Shown here: positions 26,778 through 35,805 of the stretch, piece by piece | Numbering within the stretch: the stretch's first letter is position 1 | Layout: every line of letters starts with the position of its first letter | Assembly (NCBI GenBank): GCA_023262185.1 | Contig: JALRDO010000012.1 | Coordinates: forward strand, 1 to 62,375 | Direction of reading: 5' to 3' | Source: Flavobacteriaceae bacterium | GTDB taxonomy: Bacteria; Bacteroidota; Bacteroidia; Flavobacteriales; Flavobacteriaceae | Length of the DNA: 62,375 nucleotides | Notes under the pieces: generated by a model | Database searches by the model: none | What the model was told of the DNA's origin: nothing | The model's input: the letters and a program-made list of their open reading frames with translations, nothing else | Position numbers and translations under genes: made by a program

Positions 26778-29162
26778 ATGGAAGCAGTCGTTCCTTATTT
26801 ATGGGCCTTTGGTATTTTGGGTCTTATTTACGTTTTCGTAAAAAATGCCTGGGTATCTAAGCAAGAAGTTGGAGACGAGAAGATGGCGCGTATCGCGAAG
26901 AATATCGCAGACGGAGCCATGTCTTTCTTAAAAGCTGAATACAAAATTCTAAGTGTATTCGTTGCGGCAGTAGCTGTGTTATTGTTCTTTAAAGGACAAA
27001 GCGAAGAAGGGTCTAACGGACTCGTTGCCGTTTCGTTCATCGTCGGTGCTATTTGTTCAGCTTTAGCTGGATTCATTGGGATGCGCGTTGCTACAAAAGC
27101 AAACGTAAGAACCACAAATGCAGCACGTACTTCATTGCCTAAGGCGCTTGAAGTGGCCTTCGCGGGAGGATCTGTTATGGGTCTTGGTGTGGTAGGATTA
27201 GGGGTGTTAGGTCTTGGCCTTTTATTTGCCCTTTACAGCGCACAAGGATGGGGAATTGACGAGGTGCTTAATGTGCTTTCAGGCTTTTCTTTAGGAGCTT
27301 CTTCAATTGCACTCTTCGCGCGTGTGGGTGGAGGTATTTATACCAAAGCTGCCGATGTAGGAGCTGACCTTGTTGGTAAAGTTGAAGCGGGTATTCCTGA
27401 GGATCACCCTTTAAACCCAGCCACTATTGCTGACAACGTTGGAGATAACGTAGGAGATGTAGCTGGAATGGGTGCTGACTTATTTGAGTCTTACGTAGGG
27501 TCAATCATCGGAACCATGGTTCTTGGTGCTGCCTTCGCAGGACTTCCTGAGTTTGCTAATGCCTTTAACGGTCTGGGAGCGGTTTACCTTCCGATGGCGC
27601 TTGCTGCCGCTGGAATCGTAATGTCGATAATTGGGACGTTCTTTGTTCGCGTGAAAGAAGGCGGAAATCCGCAAACAGCGCTTAACGTTGGAGAATTCGG
27701 TTCTGCTGGACTTATGCTTATAGCTTCTTTCTTCTTAATTCAAGGAATGTTGCCTGAGTCATGGGTAGAAGAGGGAGTAACCTTTACTTCATTAGGTGTT
27801 TTTTACGCGACTATCGCAGGACTTGTTGCTGGACTTCTAGTTGGTAAAGTGACTGAATATTATACGGGTACAGGAACAAAACCTGTAAATAGCATTGTGA
27901 GACAATCTGAAACCGGATCGGCTACGAACATCATTGCCGGTTTAGGTGTAGGAATGATGTCTACCGCTATTCCGATTATTCTTATTGCAGCTGCGATTTT
28001 AGTGTCTTACCACTTCGCTGGATTATACGGTATCGCAATTGCAGCGGTAGGTATGCTTGCCAATACAGGTATTCAGTTGGCGGTTGATGCTTACGGACCT
28101 ATTTCTGATAATGCTGGAGGGATTGCTGAGATGGCAGAACTTCCATCAGAAGTACGCGAGCGCACAGATACGCTTGATGCTGTAGGAAACACTACTGCAG
28201 CTATCGGTAAAGGATTTGCTATCGCTTCTGCTGCCCTTACTGCCCTTGCTTTATTTGCAGCCTTTATGAAGACGGCAAAAGTAACCTCAATCGATGTGTC
28301 ACAGCCTACAATTATGGCTGGATTGCTCATTGGATCTATGCTTCCGTTTGTTTTCTCAGCGCTTTCAATGAACGCTGTAGGACGTGCGGCCATGGCGATG
28401 ATTGAAGAGGTTAGACGTCAGTTTAAAGATATTCCTGCACTCAAGGCAGCCCTAGAGGTTATGCGTAAGAACGATTCTGATCCGTCAAAATTCTCTGCTG
28501 CGGATCGCAAAATTTTTGAGGCCGCTGATGGTGTTGCTGAGTACGATAAGTGTGTCGCTATCTCTACGCAGGCTTCAATTAAAGAAATGGTACTGCCAGG
28601 TCTTTTAGCCATTATTGTTCCTGTTGCTGTTGGATTTGTTGGAGGAGCAGAAATGCTTGGAGGTCTTTTAGCAGGAGTTACTGCTTCTGGTGTACTTATG
28701 GCTATTTTCCAGTCGAATGCTGGAGGTGCTTGGGATAACGCGAAGAAGACCATTGAAAAAGAAGGTCGCAAAGGATCTGACGCTCACAAGGCTGCGGTTG
28801 TTGGAGATACAGTCGGTGATCCATTCAAGGACACTTCTGGACCATCATTGAATATCTTATTGAAACTTATGTCTGTAGTAGCGTTGGTTATCGCTCCAAG
28901 TTTAGTGAGCGCTGATGCTGTTGCAGCTGCCTCTACAGCTCAAGAGGTGCGCAAAGAAATTACGGTGAACATCGAAGAAGCTTCTTCAACTGAAGAGGGA
29001 ACTTCTGCAGCAGTAGTTGTTCGCATCGTAACAGATGATAATGGTAACAAAGAAGTGATTGAAAAGCGCTATGAGGGAACTTCTATAGAGGAGGTTCTTG
29101 AAACAGTGAAGCAAAATCACCCAGAAATAGAGGTTGAATTTTCATCTACAGACAGCGAATAA
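26778..29162 (+). CDS. hppA: Membrane-bound ion-translocating pyrophosphatase, K+-dependent type, with C-terminal extension
   Basis: A 794-residue polytopic protein that couples PPi hydrolysis to Na+ or H+ export. The PPi-binding acidic motif is in the segment [19 protein letters not shown] followed by DNVGDNVGD (about residues 195-225). The motif [10 protein letters not shown] at 470-479 has Ala474 and Gly477, the pattern of K+-dependent enzymes; K+-independent ones have Lys at the first position. Na+ pumping is plausible but not decided by eye. The core ends near residue 712 ([14 protein letters not shown]). About 80 further residues form a hydrophilic acidic tail. It has its own promoter and ends at a strong terminator. 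Confidence 0.95.
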   Translation: MEAVVPYLWAFGILGLIYVFVKNAWVSKQEVGDEKMARIAKNIADGAMSFLKAEYKILSVFVAAVAVLLFFKGQSEEGSNGLVAVSFIVGAICSALAGFIGMRVATKANVRTTNAARTSLPKALEVAFAGGSVMGLGVVGLGVLGLGLLFALYSAQGWGIDEVLNVLSGFSLGASSIALFARVGGGIYTKAADVGADLVGKVEAGIPEDHPLNPATIADNVGDNVGDVAGMGADLFESYVGSIIGTMVLGAAFAGLPEFANAFNGLGAVYLPMALAAAGIVMSIIGTFFVRVKEGGNPQTALNVGEFGSAGLMLIASFFLIQGMLPESWVEEGVTFTSLGVFYATIAGLVAGLLVGKVTEYYTGTGTKPVNSIVRQSETGSATNIIAGLGVGMMSTAIPIILIAAAILVSYHFAGLYGIAIAAVGMLANTGIQLAVDAYGPISDNAGGIAEMAELPSEVRERTDTLDAVGNTTAAIGKGFAIASAALTALALFAAFMKTAKVTSIDVSQPTIMAGLLIGSMLPFVFSALSMNAVGRAAMAMIEEVRRQFKDIPALKAALEVMRKNDSDPSKFSAADRKIFEAADGVAEYDKCVAISTQASIKEMVLPGLLAIIVPVAVGFVGGAEMLGGLLAGVTASGVLMAIFQSNAGGAWDNAKKTIEKEGRKGSDAHKAAVVGDTVGDPFKDTSGPSLNILLKLMSVVALVIAPSLVSADAVAAASTAQEVRKEITVNIEEASSTEEGTSAAVVVRIVTDDNGNKEVIEKRYEGTSIEEVLETVKQNHPEIEVEFSSTDSE

Positions 29163-29190
29163 GCGAGTACGTAGATTCTGTTCATTATAA

Positions 29191-29223
29191 AAAAACCCTG
29201 GCCACCGCCAGGGTTTTTTTTGT
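29191..29223. terminator. Bidirectional terminator between hppA and the deoxynucleoside kinase gene
   Basis: Stem CCCTGGC / GCCAGGG (29197-29203 and 29208-29214), loop CACC, flanked by six A on the left and at least eight T on the right, so it works for both converging genes. Confidence 0.92.
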
Positions 29224-29242
29224 TTTGTAGTATAAGGGAATC

Positions 29243-29860
29243 TTATTTAAATAGCCCGTTGATTTCGGCATCGATGCGATTGACTATCACCCCAAAATCT
29301 TCTGTATTGTCTACGAAGTTGAGGTTGTCGACGTCAAAGATCAGCAGGGTCCCTTTATTGTAGCCTTTAATGAACTCTTCGTACCGATCGTTAAGGCGGC
29401 TGAGATAGTCTATTGAAATGCCACTCTCATAATCTCTTCCTCGTTGATGAATCTGTTTTACAAGGTTCTCTATCGAACTCCTTAAATATATAAGGATGTC
29501 TGGAGCATCTACTAGCGACTCCATAAGCTCGAAAAGATTGAGGTAATTCTCAAAATCGCGATTGGTCATTAGTCCCATACTGTGCAGGTTGGGAGCGAAA
29601 ATATGAGCGTCTTCGTAAATGGTGCGGTCTTGGATGACCGTTTTAGATCCTTCACGAATGTTGAGTACCTGTCTGAAACGCGTATTTAAGAAATAGACTT
29701 GGAGATTGAAGCTCCAGCGTTCCATGTGGTTGTAAAAGTCATTCAAGTACGGATTAGAGATCACCTCTTCAAAGTGAGCCTCCCATTTGTAGTGTTTGGC
29801 AAGTAAGTCAGTCAGAGTGGTCTTACCCGAACCTATGTTTCCTGCAACTGCAATATGCAT
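29243..29860 (-). CDS. Deoxynucleoside kinase
   Basis: A 205-residue P-loop kinase of the dNK family, which phosphorylates deoxynucleosides. Walker A is GNIGSGKTT at residues 7-15, the substrate-site acid is in HFEEVISNPYLNDFY (about 34-48), the catalytic DR motif is IQDRTIYEDAHIFA (about 76-89), and a lid with Arg residues lies near 139-150 (HQRGRDYESGI). This is a second dNK domain in the window besides the FolK fusion, so two nucleoside specificities may be covered. It is convergent with hppA and divergent from the pheA operon. Confidence 0.93.
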   Translation of the reverse strand: MHIAVAGNIGSGKTTLTDLLAKHYKWEAHFEEVISNPYLNDFYNHMERWSFNLQVYFLNTRFRQVLNIREGSKTVIQDRTIYEDAHIFAPNLHSMGLMTNRDFENYLNLFELMESLVDAPDILIYLRSSIENLVKQIHQRGRDYESGISIDYLSRLNDRYEEFIKGYNKGTLLIFDVDNLNFVDNTEDFGVIVNRIDAEINGLFK

Positions 29861-29915
29861 GCTTTTATTTTTTTTTGGCTCAACAATATAGCTATTCTCA
29901 AAGGTTTGTTTGCGC

Positions 29916-29945
29916 TTGAGAGGCCTAAAAAAAGAGGAATTTTTG
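29916..29945 (+). promoter_or_regulatory. Candidate promoter of the pheA attenuator and operon
   Basis: TTG at 29916-29918, 19-bp spacer, AATTTTTG at 29938-29945 (one mismatch to TAnnTTTG). Transcription would begin near 29951, about 55 nt before the leader ORF. A weaker alternative is TTG 29967-29969 with TATTTAGC 29991-29998. The choice is uncertain. Confidence 0.4.
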
Positions 29946-30005
29946 AAATAATTTATGGCGATGTCCTTGTTTTTTATAAATGCTTTTCTGTATTTAGCGC
30001 GATAT

Positions 30006-30065
30006 ATGAAAAACGCTACCCAAAATTCATTTGCCTATTTTACTTTTTACCGCGTGAAGCGATAA
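30006..30065 (+). CDS. Phe/Tyr-rich leader peptide of the aromatic operon (pheL-like)
   Basis: A 19-codon ORF, ATG to TAA, encoding MKNATQNSFAYFTFYRVKR. Residues 9-15 contain three Phe (all TTT) and two Tyr (TAT, TAC), five aromatic codons out of seven. The stop codon is two bases before the antiterminator strand (30068), and the operon behind makes exactly Phe and Tyr. In enterobacterial pheL the same logic applies: scarce charged tRNA stalls the ribosome on the control codons. The peptide itself is presumably not functional. No Shine-Dalgarno is seen, which is normal in this phylum. Confidence 0.8.
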   Translation: MKNATQNSFAYFTFYRVKR

Positions 30066-30130
30066 GAGGGGCTTTTGGTTTTGTGGTATCAAAGAATAGT
30101 AAAGTCCCGATTTATCGGGGCTTTTTTTTT
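30056..30130 (+). promoter_or_regulatory. Ribosome-mediated transcription attenuator upstream of pheA
   Basis: Terminator: AAAGTCCCGA (30101-30110) pairs with TCGGGGCTTT (30115-30124) over 10 bp including one G-T, loop TTTA, T-run 30122-30130. Antiterminator: GGGGCTTT (30068-30075) can pair over 8 bp with AAAGTCCC (30101-30108), the same strand used by the terminator. The antiterminator strand and the terminator's 3' arm share the motif GGGGCTTTT. A short 5-bp stem (30056-30060 with 30071-30075) could sequester the antiterminator strand. A ribosome stalled at the Phe/Tyr codons leaves 30068-30075 free, so the operon is read; one reaching the stop codon covers it, so the terminator forms. Confidence 0.8.
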
Positions 30131-30143
30131 GAACCTAAATAGG

Positions 30144-30980
30144 ATGAAAATAGGAATACAAGGTACAATAGGATCTAACCACCATAAGGTGGCTCGGGAG
30201 CTTTATGGTGAAGGCGTTGCATGCGTCGAGTGTTCTTCTTTTTCGGCTTTGGCTGAAGGGTTAGTGCAGGGGACTTTCGATGAGGCGGTAATGGCTATTG
30301 AAAATTCGATTGCCGGAGCCATTCTGCCCAATTACAATTTGATCTATTCAAACGGTTTTCAGATTCTCTCTGAATGCTACCTAAGCATCTCTCACAACTT
30401 GATGGCTCTAAAAGGGCAAGGTATAGAGAATATTAAAAGAGTAGAGTCTCATCCTATGGCTTTGATGCAATGTGCTACCTATTTTGAAGACAAATCAATC
30501 ACCTTGGTAGAAGCTGACGATACCGCATCTGTTGCGCGTCGCATAGCCGATGAGCATCTAGAAGGTGTTGCCGCCATTGCCCCTGTTGAGGCCGCTTCTT
30601 TGTTTGGGCTTGATATTTTGGCTCATGACATACAAACCCTGACCTCAAATGCGACCCGTTTTGTGTGTCTTCGCCGTTCTTCAGACGCTCAAGAAACCAG
30701 TGGTGAACGTTTAAATAAGGCCTCTTTGCGTTTTGTAACTGGACACAAGCGAGGAAGTTTAGCCACCATTCTGAATGTAATGAGCGATTGCAACCTAAAT
30801 CTAACTAAAATCCAGTCTCTGCCTATCATTGAAACACCATGGAAGTACGCCTTCTTTGTCGACGTAACCTTCGATGAATTAAGTGCTTTTGAGAAGGCGG
30901 TGGCAGCCTTGAATATCATGGCAGATAGTTTTACCGTTTTAGGACTTTACACGAATCAGCTAAAAACCACTGCATTATGA
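30144..30980 (+). CDS. pheA: Prephenate dehydratase with C-terminal ACT domain
   Basis: From ATG 30144 the product has 278 residues. It converts prephenate to phenylpyruvate in Phe synthesis. The catalytic TRF motif is in LTSNATRFVCL (about 172-182) and the N-terminal GTIGSNHHKVA and AIENSIAGAI blocks fit the family. The C-terminal ACT domain (about 200-275) has QSLP where the classical Phe-binding motif is ESRP, so allosteric Phe inhibition may differ. There is no chorismate mutase domain here; it is fused to the DAHP synthase at 32989. The upstream terminator at 30101-30130 shows that expression is decided by the attenuator, and rejects the longer frame from 30075. Confidence 0.95.
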   Translation: MKIGIQGTIGSNHHKVARELYGEGVACVECSSFSALAEGLVQGTFDEAVMAIENSIAGAILPNYNLIYSNGFQILSECYLSISHNLMALKGQGIENIKRVESHPMALMQCATYFEDKSITLVEADDTASVARRIADEHLEGVAAIAPVEAASLFGLDILAHDIQTLTSNATRFVCLRRSSDAQETSGERLNKASLRFVTGHKRGSLATILNVMSDCNLNLTKIQSLPIIETPWKYAFFVDVTFDELSAFEKAVAALNIMADSFTVLGLYTNQLKTTAL

Positions 30981-32125
30981 GAGAGGCGAAACGATTAAAA
31001 CGCGTTAGTGAATATTACTTCTCAAAGAAGCTGAAAGAGATTAAAGAAAAAGTAGCAGCTGGAGTGCCTATCATCAACATGGGTATTGGTAGCCCAGATC
31101 TTGACGCCCCTTCATCGGCTATTGGAGGGCTTATTGAAGCGCTTTCTGAAAAGGGCGTTCATCAATACCAGAGCTATGTGGGTAGGGATGAGTTGCGCGA
31201 AGCTTTCGCTTCGTTCTATGCCACACATTACGATGTTCGCTTGAATCCTGTGAACGAGGTTTTGCCTCTAATGGGTTCTAAAGAAGGTATTTTTCACATC
31301 AGTATGGCCTTTCTGAATCCGAAAGATGTGGTTTTGATTCCTAATCCTGGTTATCCCACCTACGCTTCTGTGGCTCAGTTGGTTGGTGCCCGCGCAGTAG
31401 GTTATCCCCTCGACGCAGAAGGATTGCCAGATCTCAGTGCTATAGACGAAAAATTGATGAACCGTGCAGTCATGATGTGGGTGAACTATCCGCATATGCC
31501 AACAGGAACTACCCTAAAAGAGGATGGATTCAAGCGTATTATCACTTTGGCGAAAGAACACGATCTTTTAGTGATAAACGATAACCCTTACAGCTTCATC
31601 GGGAATGCAAATCCGACATCCATTTTAGCAGATACAGATGGCTATCCTAAGGTTCTTGAACTGAATTCGCTCAGTAAGGTCTTTAATATGGCCGGATGGC
31701 GTGTGGGAGCACTACTGGGTTCTAAAGACCTGTTACAGTCAGTACTCAAGGTAAAATCAAATATGGATTCAGGAATGTTCTTTGGTATTCAGCGTGCTGC
31801 TGCGAGGGCCTTAGAAGAATCGGCGTCTTGGTTCAGCCAGCTCAATGACGTTTATATGCAACGGAGAAAACTAGTCGAACTCTTAGCCAAAGATTTAAAT
31901 CTTGAGGTGACGCCTAATCAAACCGGTATGTTTGTCTGGTGCCGCTTGCCTAAAGGAATAAAAAGTGAAGCTTTTGCCGATAAACTTTTAGACGAGCATG
32001 CCATTTTTTGTGCTCCGGGATTCATATTCGGATCAGAAGGAAAGCGATTTGTGCGCTTTTCACTCTGTCTTAGTGCAGATCAAATTGAGAAAGCAATCAT
32101 GCGTGTAAAAACTGGAGAGTTATGA
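30977..32125 (+). CDS. Class I/II PLP-dependent aminotransferase (probable aromatic aminotransferase)
   Basis: A 382-residue fold-type I aminotransferase. The PLP lysine is in SLSKVFNMAGWRVG (about residue 234), with NYPHMPTGT (about 173-181) and VINDNPYSF (about 197-205) as the other cofactor-site motifs; the usual NPxNPTG element is replaced by NYPHMPTG. Its ATG overlaps the pheA stop by 4 nt and tyrA follows with another 4-nt overlap, so the likely job is the transamination of phenylpyruvate and 4-hydroxyphenylpyruvate to Phe and Tyr. Specificity is inferred from context. Confidence 0.88.
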   Translation: MREAKRLKRVSEYYFSKKLKEIKEKVAAGVPIINMGIGSPDLDAPSSAIGGLIEALSEKGVHQYQSYVGRDELREAFASFYATHYDVRLNPVNEVLPLMGSKEGIFHISMAFLNPKDVVLIPNPGYPTYASVAQLVGARAVGYPLDAEGLPDLSAIDEKLMNRAVMMWVNYPHMPTGTTLKEDGFKRIITLAKEHDLLVINDNPYSFIGNANPTSILADTDGYPKVLELNSLSKVFNMAGWRVGALLGSKDLLQSVLKVKSNMDSGMFFGIQRAAARALEESASWFSQLNDVYMQRRKLVELLAKDLNLEVTPNQTGMFVWCRLPKGIKSEAFADKLLDEHAIFCAPGFIFGSEGKRFVRFSLCLSADQIEKAIMRVKTGEL

Positions 32126-32979
32126 AACTAGCGGTCATTGGAGTTGGACTAATCGGTGGATCTTGGGCCAAGGCTCTGAAAAAATCGGGGGTGGTTTCTT
32201 CTATAGTAGGTATTGATCGCAGTGAAGAGCATTTGAGCCAGGCTATCGCCCTTGGGATTGTTGACGACAAAGCTACCTATGCCGACCTAGCCACGGTTGA
32301 TATGGTGTTCTTGAGTATACCGGTAGATCAAATGGTTATCGAATTGCCTAAGGTGTTAGATGCCGTAGGGGAGCAAACGGTAGTTATTGATGCGGGTTCA
32401 ACCAAACTTCAACTCTGTGAAGCCGTCGCCTCGCATCCGAAAAGAAGAAATTTTTTAGCCGCTCACCCCATTGCAGGTACAGAATACTCGGGACCATCAG
32501 CCGCGATCGATAACCTATACGAGGGCAAATTGGCTATCGTTTGCGAAGTAGAGAAGACTGCAATTAACCTTCAAGAGCGTGCGATGAATGCCTTTGCGGC
32601 ACTTCAAATGCGCGTGCGTTATATGGGAGCGAAAGAGCACGATGTTCACGTGGCCTACGTCTCACATCTATCTCACATCAGCGCCTTCATGTTAGGCAAA
32701 ACGGTGATGGGAAAAGAGAAAGACGATCGAAACATTTTTGACTTGGCAGGAAGTGGGTTCGCCTCAACCGTCCGCCTTGCTAAAAGTTCACCTCAGATGT
32801 GGGCTCCCATTTTTATTCAGAACAAAGAGCCGCTTTTAGAAACCCTTGACGCCTACATCGAAAACCTCAACGCTTTTCGAACACTCATCGCTGAAGAGGA
32901 TCTCGAGTCACTGTTAGATGAAATGAAACGCATAAATAGCATTGAAAAAATATTAAACCCTTTACCTTTAAAGCCTTAA
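32122..32979 (+). CDS. tyrA: Prephenate dehydrogenase
   Basis: A 285-residue NAD(P)-dependent enzyme that turns prephenate into 4-hydroxyphenylpyruvate for Tyr. The dinucleotide-binding GVGLIGGSWAKALKKSG is at about residues 7-23, HPIAGTEYSGP near 114-124 carries the catalytic His, and AYVSHLSHISAFMLG near 178-192 is the conserved helix. It has no ACT or chorismate mutase domain. It overlaps the aminotransferase gene by 4 nt and precedes the DAHP synthase by 9 bp. Confidence 0.95.
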   Translation: MKLAVIGVGLIGGSWAKALKKSGVVSSIVGIDRSEEHLSQAIALGIVDDKATYADLATVDMVFLSIPVDQMVIELPKVLDAVGEQTVVIDAGSTKLQLCEAVASHPKRRNFLAAHPIAGTEYSGPSAAIDNLYEGKLAIVCEVEKTAINLQERAMNAFAALQMRVRYMGAKEHDVHVAYVSHLSHISAFMLGKTVMGKEKDDRNIFDLAGSGFASTVRLAKSSPQMWAPIFIQNKEPLLETLDAYIENLNAFRTLIAEEDLESLLDEMKRINSIEKILNPLPLKP

Positions 32980-32988
32980 ATCACAATC

Positions 32989-34071
32989 ATGGAAAATTCG
33001 AAGAAGTTACGCAGCTGGTTAGATGAGATGCAATTGACGCATCCTCTTGTTATTGCTGGTCCTTGCAGTGCCGAGACTGAATCTCAGGTCATGCAGATCG
33101 CACACGATCTAAAGGATACCGATGTTAACTATTACCGCGCCGGAATATGGAAGCCGAGAACCCGCCCAGGAAACTTTGAAGGGGTAGGAGCTATCGGATT
33201 GAAATGGCTGCAGCGTGTCAAAGAAGAAACGGGCATGAAAACGGCGACTGAGGTGGCCAACCGTGCACACGTTGATTTAGCACTTGAACACGATATCGAT
33301 TTGCTATGGATCGGAGCACGCTCGACCGTGAGTCCTTTTATCGTTCAAGAAATTGCAGACGCTTTAGAAGGAACAAATAAAATTGTTTTGGTTAAGAACC
33401 CGGTGAACCCTGATTTGTCTTTGTGGATCGGGGCTGTAGAGCGCCTTCATAACGCAAACATTGAAAAATTAGGGGTGATCCACCGTGGATTCTCTTCGTA
33501 CAAGAAGACGATGTACCGTAACCTTCCTGAATGGCAGATTGCCATTGATTTGCAGTCTAAGTTCCCTGACCTTCCGATCATCAATGATCCAAGTCATATT
33601 TCTGGACGTCGCGACCTCATTTTAGACGTGTCACAAACGGCGCTGGATCTAAATTTTGACGGATTAATGATCGAAACCCACTGTGATCCTGACAATGCGT
33701 GGAGTGATGCTGCTCAGCAGGTTACCCCTGAGCGTCTTGTAGAGATCTTTAAGACATTGAAAGTGCGCAAGCCAGGAGACGATGAGGCAGAATTTCATGC
33801 TGCATTAAACCAATTGCGCTCTCAAATCGATCTACTAGATTCTTCATTACTTGACACCATGGGCGATAGAATGAAGGTGGCCAAGTCGATCGGTCAATTG
33901 AAAAAAGACCGTAACGTGGCGGTATTGCAGTCCAATCGTTGGAATGAAATTCTCGGACGTATGATTCTCGAAGGAGAGCAACGAGGTTTGAGCGAAGAGT
34001 TCGTGCTGAAACTCTTCAAGAGCATTCACCAAGAATCGATCCGTCATCAAGAGAAGATCATGAATCAATAG
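32989..34071 (+). CDS. Bifunctional DAHP synthase / chorismate mutase (type II CM, C-terminal)
   Basis: A 360-residue fusion holding the first shikimate-pathway step and the branch-point step. Residues 1 to about 255 are a DAHP synthase of the KDO8P-synthase-like (type I beta) class, with VIAGPCSAET (about 21-30), YYRAGIWKPRTRPGNFEG (about 48-65) and NDPSHISGRRD (about 199-209). Residues about 263-356 are a helical AroQ-type chorismate mutase (RSQIDLLDSSLL start, KSIGQLKKDRNVAV middle). The CM supplies prephenate to PheA and TyrA, encoded just upstream, so all Phe/Tyr-specific steps are under the same attenuator. Confidence 0.95.
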   Translation: MENSKKLRSWLDEMQLTHPLVIAGPCSAETESQVMQIAHDLKDTDVNYYRAGIWKPRTRPGNFEGVGAIGLKWLQRVKEETGMKTATEVANRAHVDLALEHDIDLLWIGARSTVSPFIVQEIADALEGTNKIVLVKNPVNPDLSLWIGAVERLHNANIEKLGVIHRGFSSYKKTMYRNLPEWQIAIDLQSKFPDLPIINDPSHISGRRDLILDVSQTALDLNFDGLMIETHCDPDNAWSDAAQQVTPERLVEIFKTLKVRKPGDDEAEFHAALNQLRSQIDLLDSSLLDTMGDRMKVAKSIGQLKKDRNVAVLQSNRWNEILGRMILEGEQRGLSEEFVLKLFKSIHQESIRHQEKIMNQ

Positions 34072-34076
34072 TCTGA

Positions 34077-35021
34077 ATGCACGGACTTGTCTATAAATCA
34101 ACCGGTAGCTGGTATCAGGTCAAGTCTGACGACGGACTTGAGTACGCCTGCCGCATCAAGGGCAAGTTTCGCATTCAAGGCATTAAGTCTACCAACCCTG
34201 TCGCCGTAGGTGACCGGGTTGTTTTTTCTACAGAGGTTATTGGAGACGAAGAGGTCGGAGTAATTACGGCTATTGAACCGCGTCAGAATTACCTCGTCCG
34301 TCGATCGGTAAATCTATCGAAGCAATTGCATGTCATTGCGGCCAATATCGACCAGATATTTTTGGTAATCACCTTAAAAAATCCGCTGACATACGCGGCC
34401 TTTATTGACCGTTTTTTGGTGAGTGCAGCAGCCTACCACATTGAGGTGGTTTTGGTGTTCAACAAGTGGGATACCTATAATAAAGACGAATTAATTAAGG
34501 CCGAAGAGCTGTTAGAGGTTTACACTTCAATAGGCTATCAAACGCTAAAAACAAGTGCAAAAAGCCGATTGGGATGTGAAGAACTAAAGGCGCTCATGAA
34601 AGATAATATGAGCATTTTTGCCGGAAACTCAGGGGTAGGAAAGTCAAGTCTCATCAATGCCGTAGAGCCTGGCCTAGAATTGAAGACCTCTAGCACCTCT
34701 CAACAGCATCAGCAAGGACAACACACAACCACTTTCGCTCAAATGTTTGATATTAGTTTTGGCGGAAGAATCATAGATACTCCGGGTATACGCGGCTTTG
34801 GTGTGGCAACTCTTGAGCGTCACGAAATTGGCGATTATTTCAAGGAGTTTTTCGCCTTAAAGTCAGACTGTAAATTTCACAATTGCCTTCATGATAATGA
34901 GCCCCATTGTGCAGTGAAGCAGGCGCTTGAGCGCGGTGATATCGCTCAAAGCCGCTACGACAGTTATATCGGATTGCTCACGGACCCTGAAGGACCCTAT
35001 CGAACGGATAATTACGGATAA
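34077..35021 (+). CDS. rsgA: Small ribosomal subunit biogenesis GTPase RsgA
   Basis: A 314-residue circularly permuted GTPase that assists late 30S maturation. An OB-fold (about 1-70) is followed by G motifs in permuted order: NKWD (G4, about 129-132), GNSGVGKSSL (G1, about 183-192) and DTPGIRGFG (G3, about 233-241). The C-terminal zinc site is in CKFHNCLHDNEPHCAV (about 264-279). It starts 5 bp after the DAHP synthase stop. It is functionally unrelated to aromatic synthesis but would ride on the same transcript, an arrangement I understand to be usual in Flavobacteriia. Confidence 0.96.
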   Translation: MHGLVYKSTGSWYQVKSDDGLEYACRIKGKFRIQGIKSTNPVAVGDRVVFSTEVIGDEEVGVITAIEPRQNYLVRRSVNLSKQLHVIAANIDQIFLVITLKNPLTYAAFIDRFLVSAAAYHIEVVLVFNKWDTYNKDELIKAEELLEVYTSIGYQTLKTSAKSRLGCEELKALMKDNMSIFAGNSGVGKSSLINAVEPGLELKTSSTSQQHQQGQHTTTFAQMFDISFGGRIIDTPGIRGFGVATLERHEIGDYFKEFFALKSDCKFHNCLHDNEPHCAVKQALERGDIAQSRYDSYIGLLTDPEGPYRTDNYG

Positions 35022-35473
35022 TGAGAGCAGTAATTCAACGTGTCTCTAAGGCCTCGGTTGAGGTAGAGGGTAAGATTGTGGGAGCCATTGAAAACGGATT
35101 CATGGTGCTCTTGGGAGTCACTCACGAAGATGGGGAAGAAGATGCTAAATGGTTGGCCACCAAATTAGCTCAAATGCGGGTTTTTAGCGATGAAGAAGAC
35201 AAAATGAATCTCGATATTAGCCAGGTGGGCGGTCGGATTTTAGTCGTTTCTCAATTCACCTTGTATGGCGCTACCAAGAAAGGAAATCGCCCTTCTTTCA
35301 TTAATGCAGCGCGACCAGAACAGGCAGAAGGCTTATACCAATTCTTCACCTCTTTTTTAGAGGAGTGTCTAGGCACCTCAGTTGAATGCGGGGTATTCGG
35401 GGCCGATATGAAGGTGTCTTTGGTTAACGATGGTCCGGTTACTTTAATTATGGATACAAAAAATAAGGAATAA
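35021..35473 (+). CDS. dtd: D-aminoacyl-tRNA deacylase
   Basis: A 150-residue enzyme that removes D-amino acids, and glycine mischarged on tRNA-Ala. Both active-site signatures are present: SQFTLYG (about 78-84) and NDGPVT (about 136-141, containing the cis Gly-Pro). The size is normal. Start and stop codons overlap by one base with both neighbours (TAATG junctions at 35021 and 35473), a tightly coupled arrangement. Confidence 0.97.
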   Translation: MRAVIQRVSKASVEVEGKIVGAIENGFMVLLGVTHEDGEEDAKWLATKLAQMRVFSDEEDKMNLDISQVGGRILVVSQFTLYGATKKGNRPSFINAARPEQAEGLYQFFTSFLEECLGTSVECGVFGADMKVSLVNDGPVTLIMDTKNKE

Positions 35474-35805
35474 TGGATGCAATAACGATTACTCAAAAGC
35501 GTGTAGACCGCTGGATCAAAGAACACGGAGTACGCTACTTCAATGAGTTGACCAATATGGCTCAGCTTACAGAAGAAGTAGGTGAGGTGGCACGTATCAT
35601 TGCAAGACGCTACGGAGAACAGAGTGAGAAGCCATCAGACAAAGAGGTGGATCTAGGCGAAGAACTCGCAGATGTATTATTTGTAGTACTCTGTTTGGCG
35701 AATCAGACCGGAGTAGATTTACAAGCAGCTTTTGATAAAAAATTAGAGCACAAATCTGGCCGTGATCACGACAGGCATCACAACAATCCTAAATTAAAAT
35801 CATGA
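35473..35805 (+). CDS. MazG-like nucleotide pyrophosphohydrolase
   Basis: A 110-residue all-alpha NTP pyrophosphohydrolase domain. The metal-binding pattern is visible as LTEEVGEVAR (about 31-40) and LGEELADVLF (about 56-65), the EExxE and ExxD halves. Proteins of this type hydrolyse (d)NTPs to monophosphates and PPi for nucleotide-pool cleaning; the substrate is unknown. The C-terminal His/Asp-rich tail (GRDHDRHH) is short. It sits between dtd and aroA with a 1-nt and a 4-nt overlap. Confidence 0.9.
   Translation: MDAITITQKRVDRWIKEHGVRYFNELTNMAQLTEEVGEVARIIARRYGEQSEKPSDKEVDLGEELADVLFVVLCLANQTGVDLQAAFDKKLEHKSGRDHDRHHNNPKLKS

Noticed and set aside
30075-30143. 23-residue extension of PheA from ATG 30075
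   Set aside because: It translates through the attenuator hairpin and T-run; family N-terminus begins at 30144.
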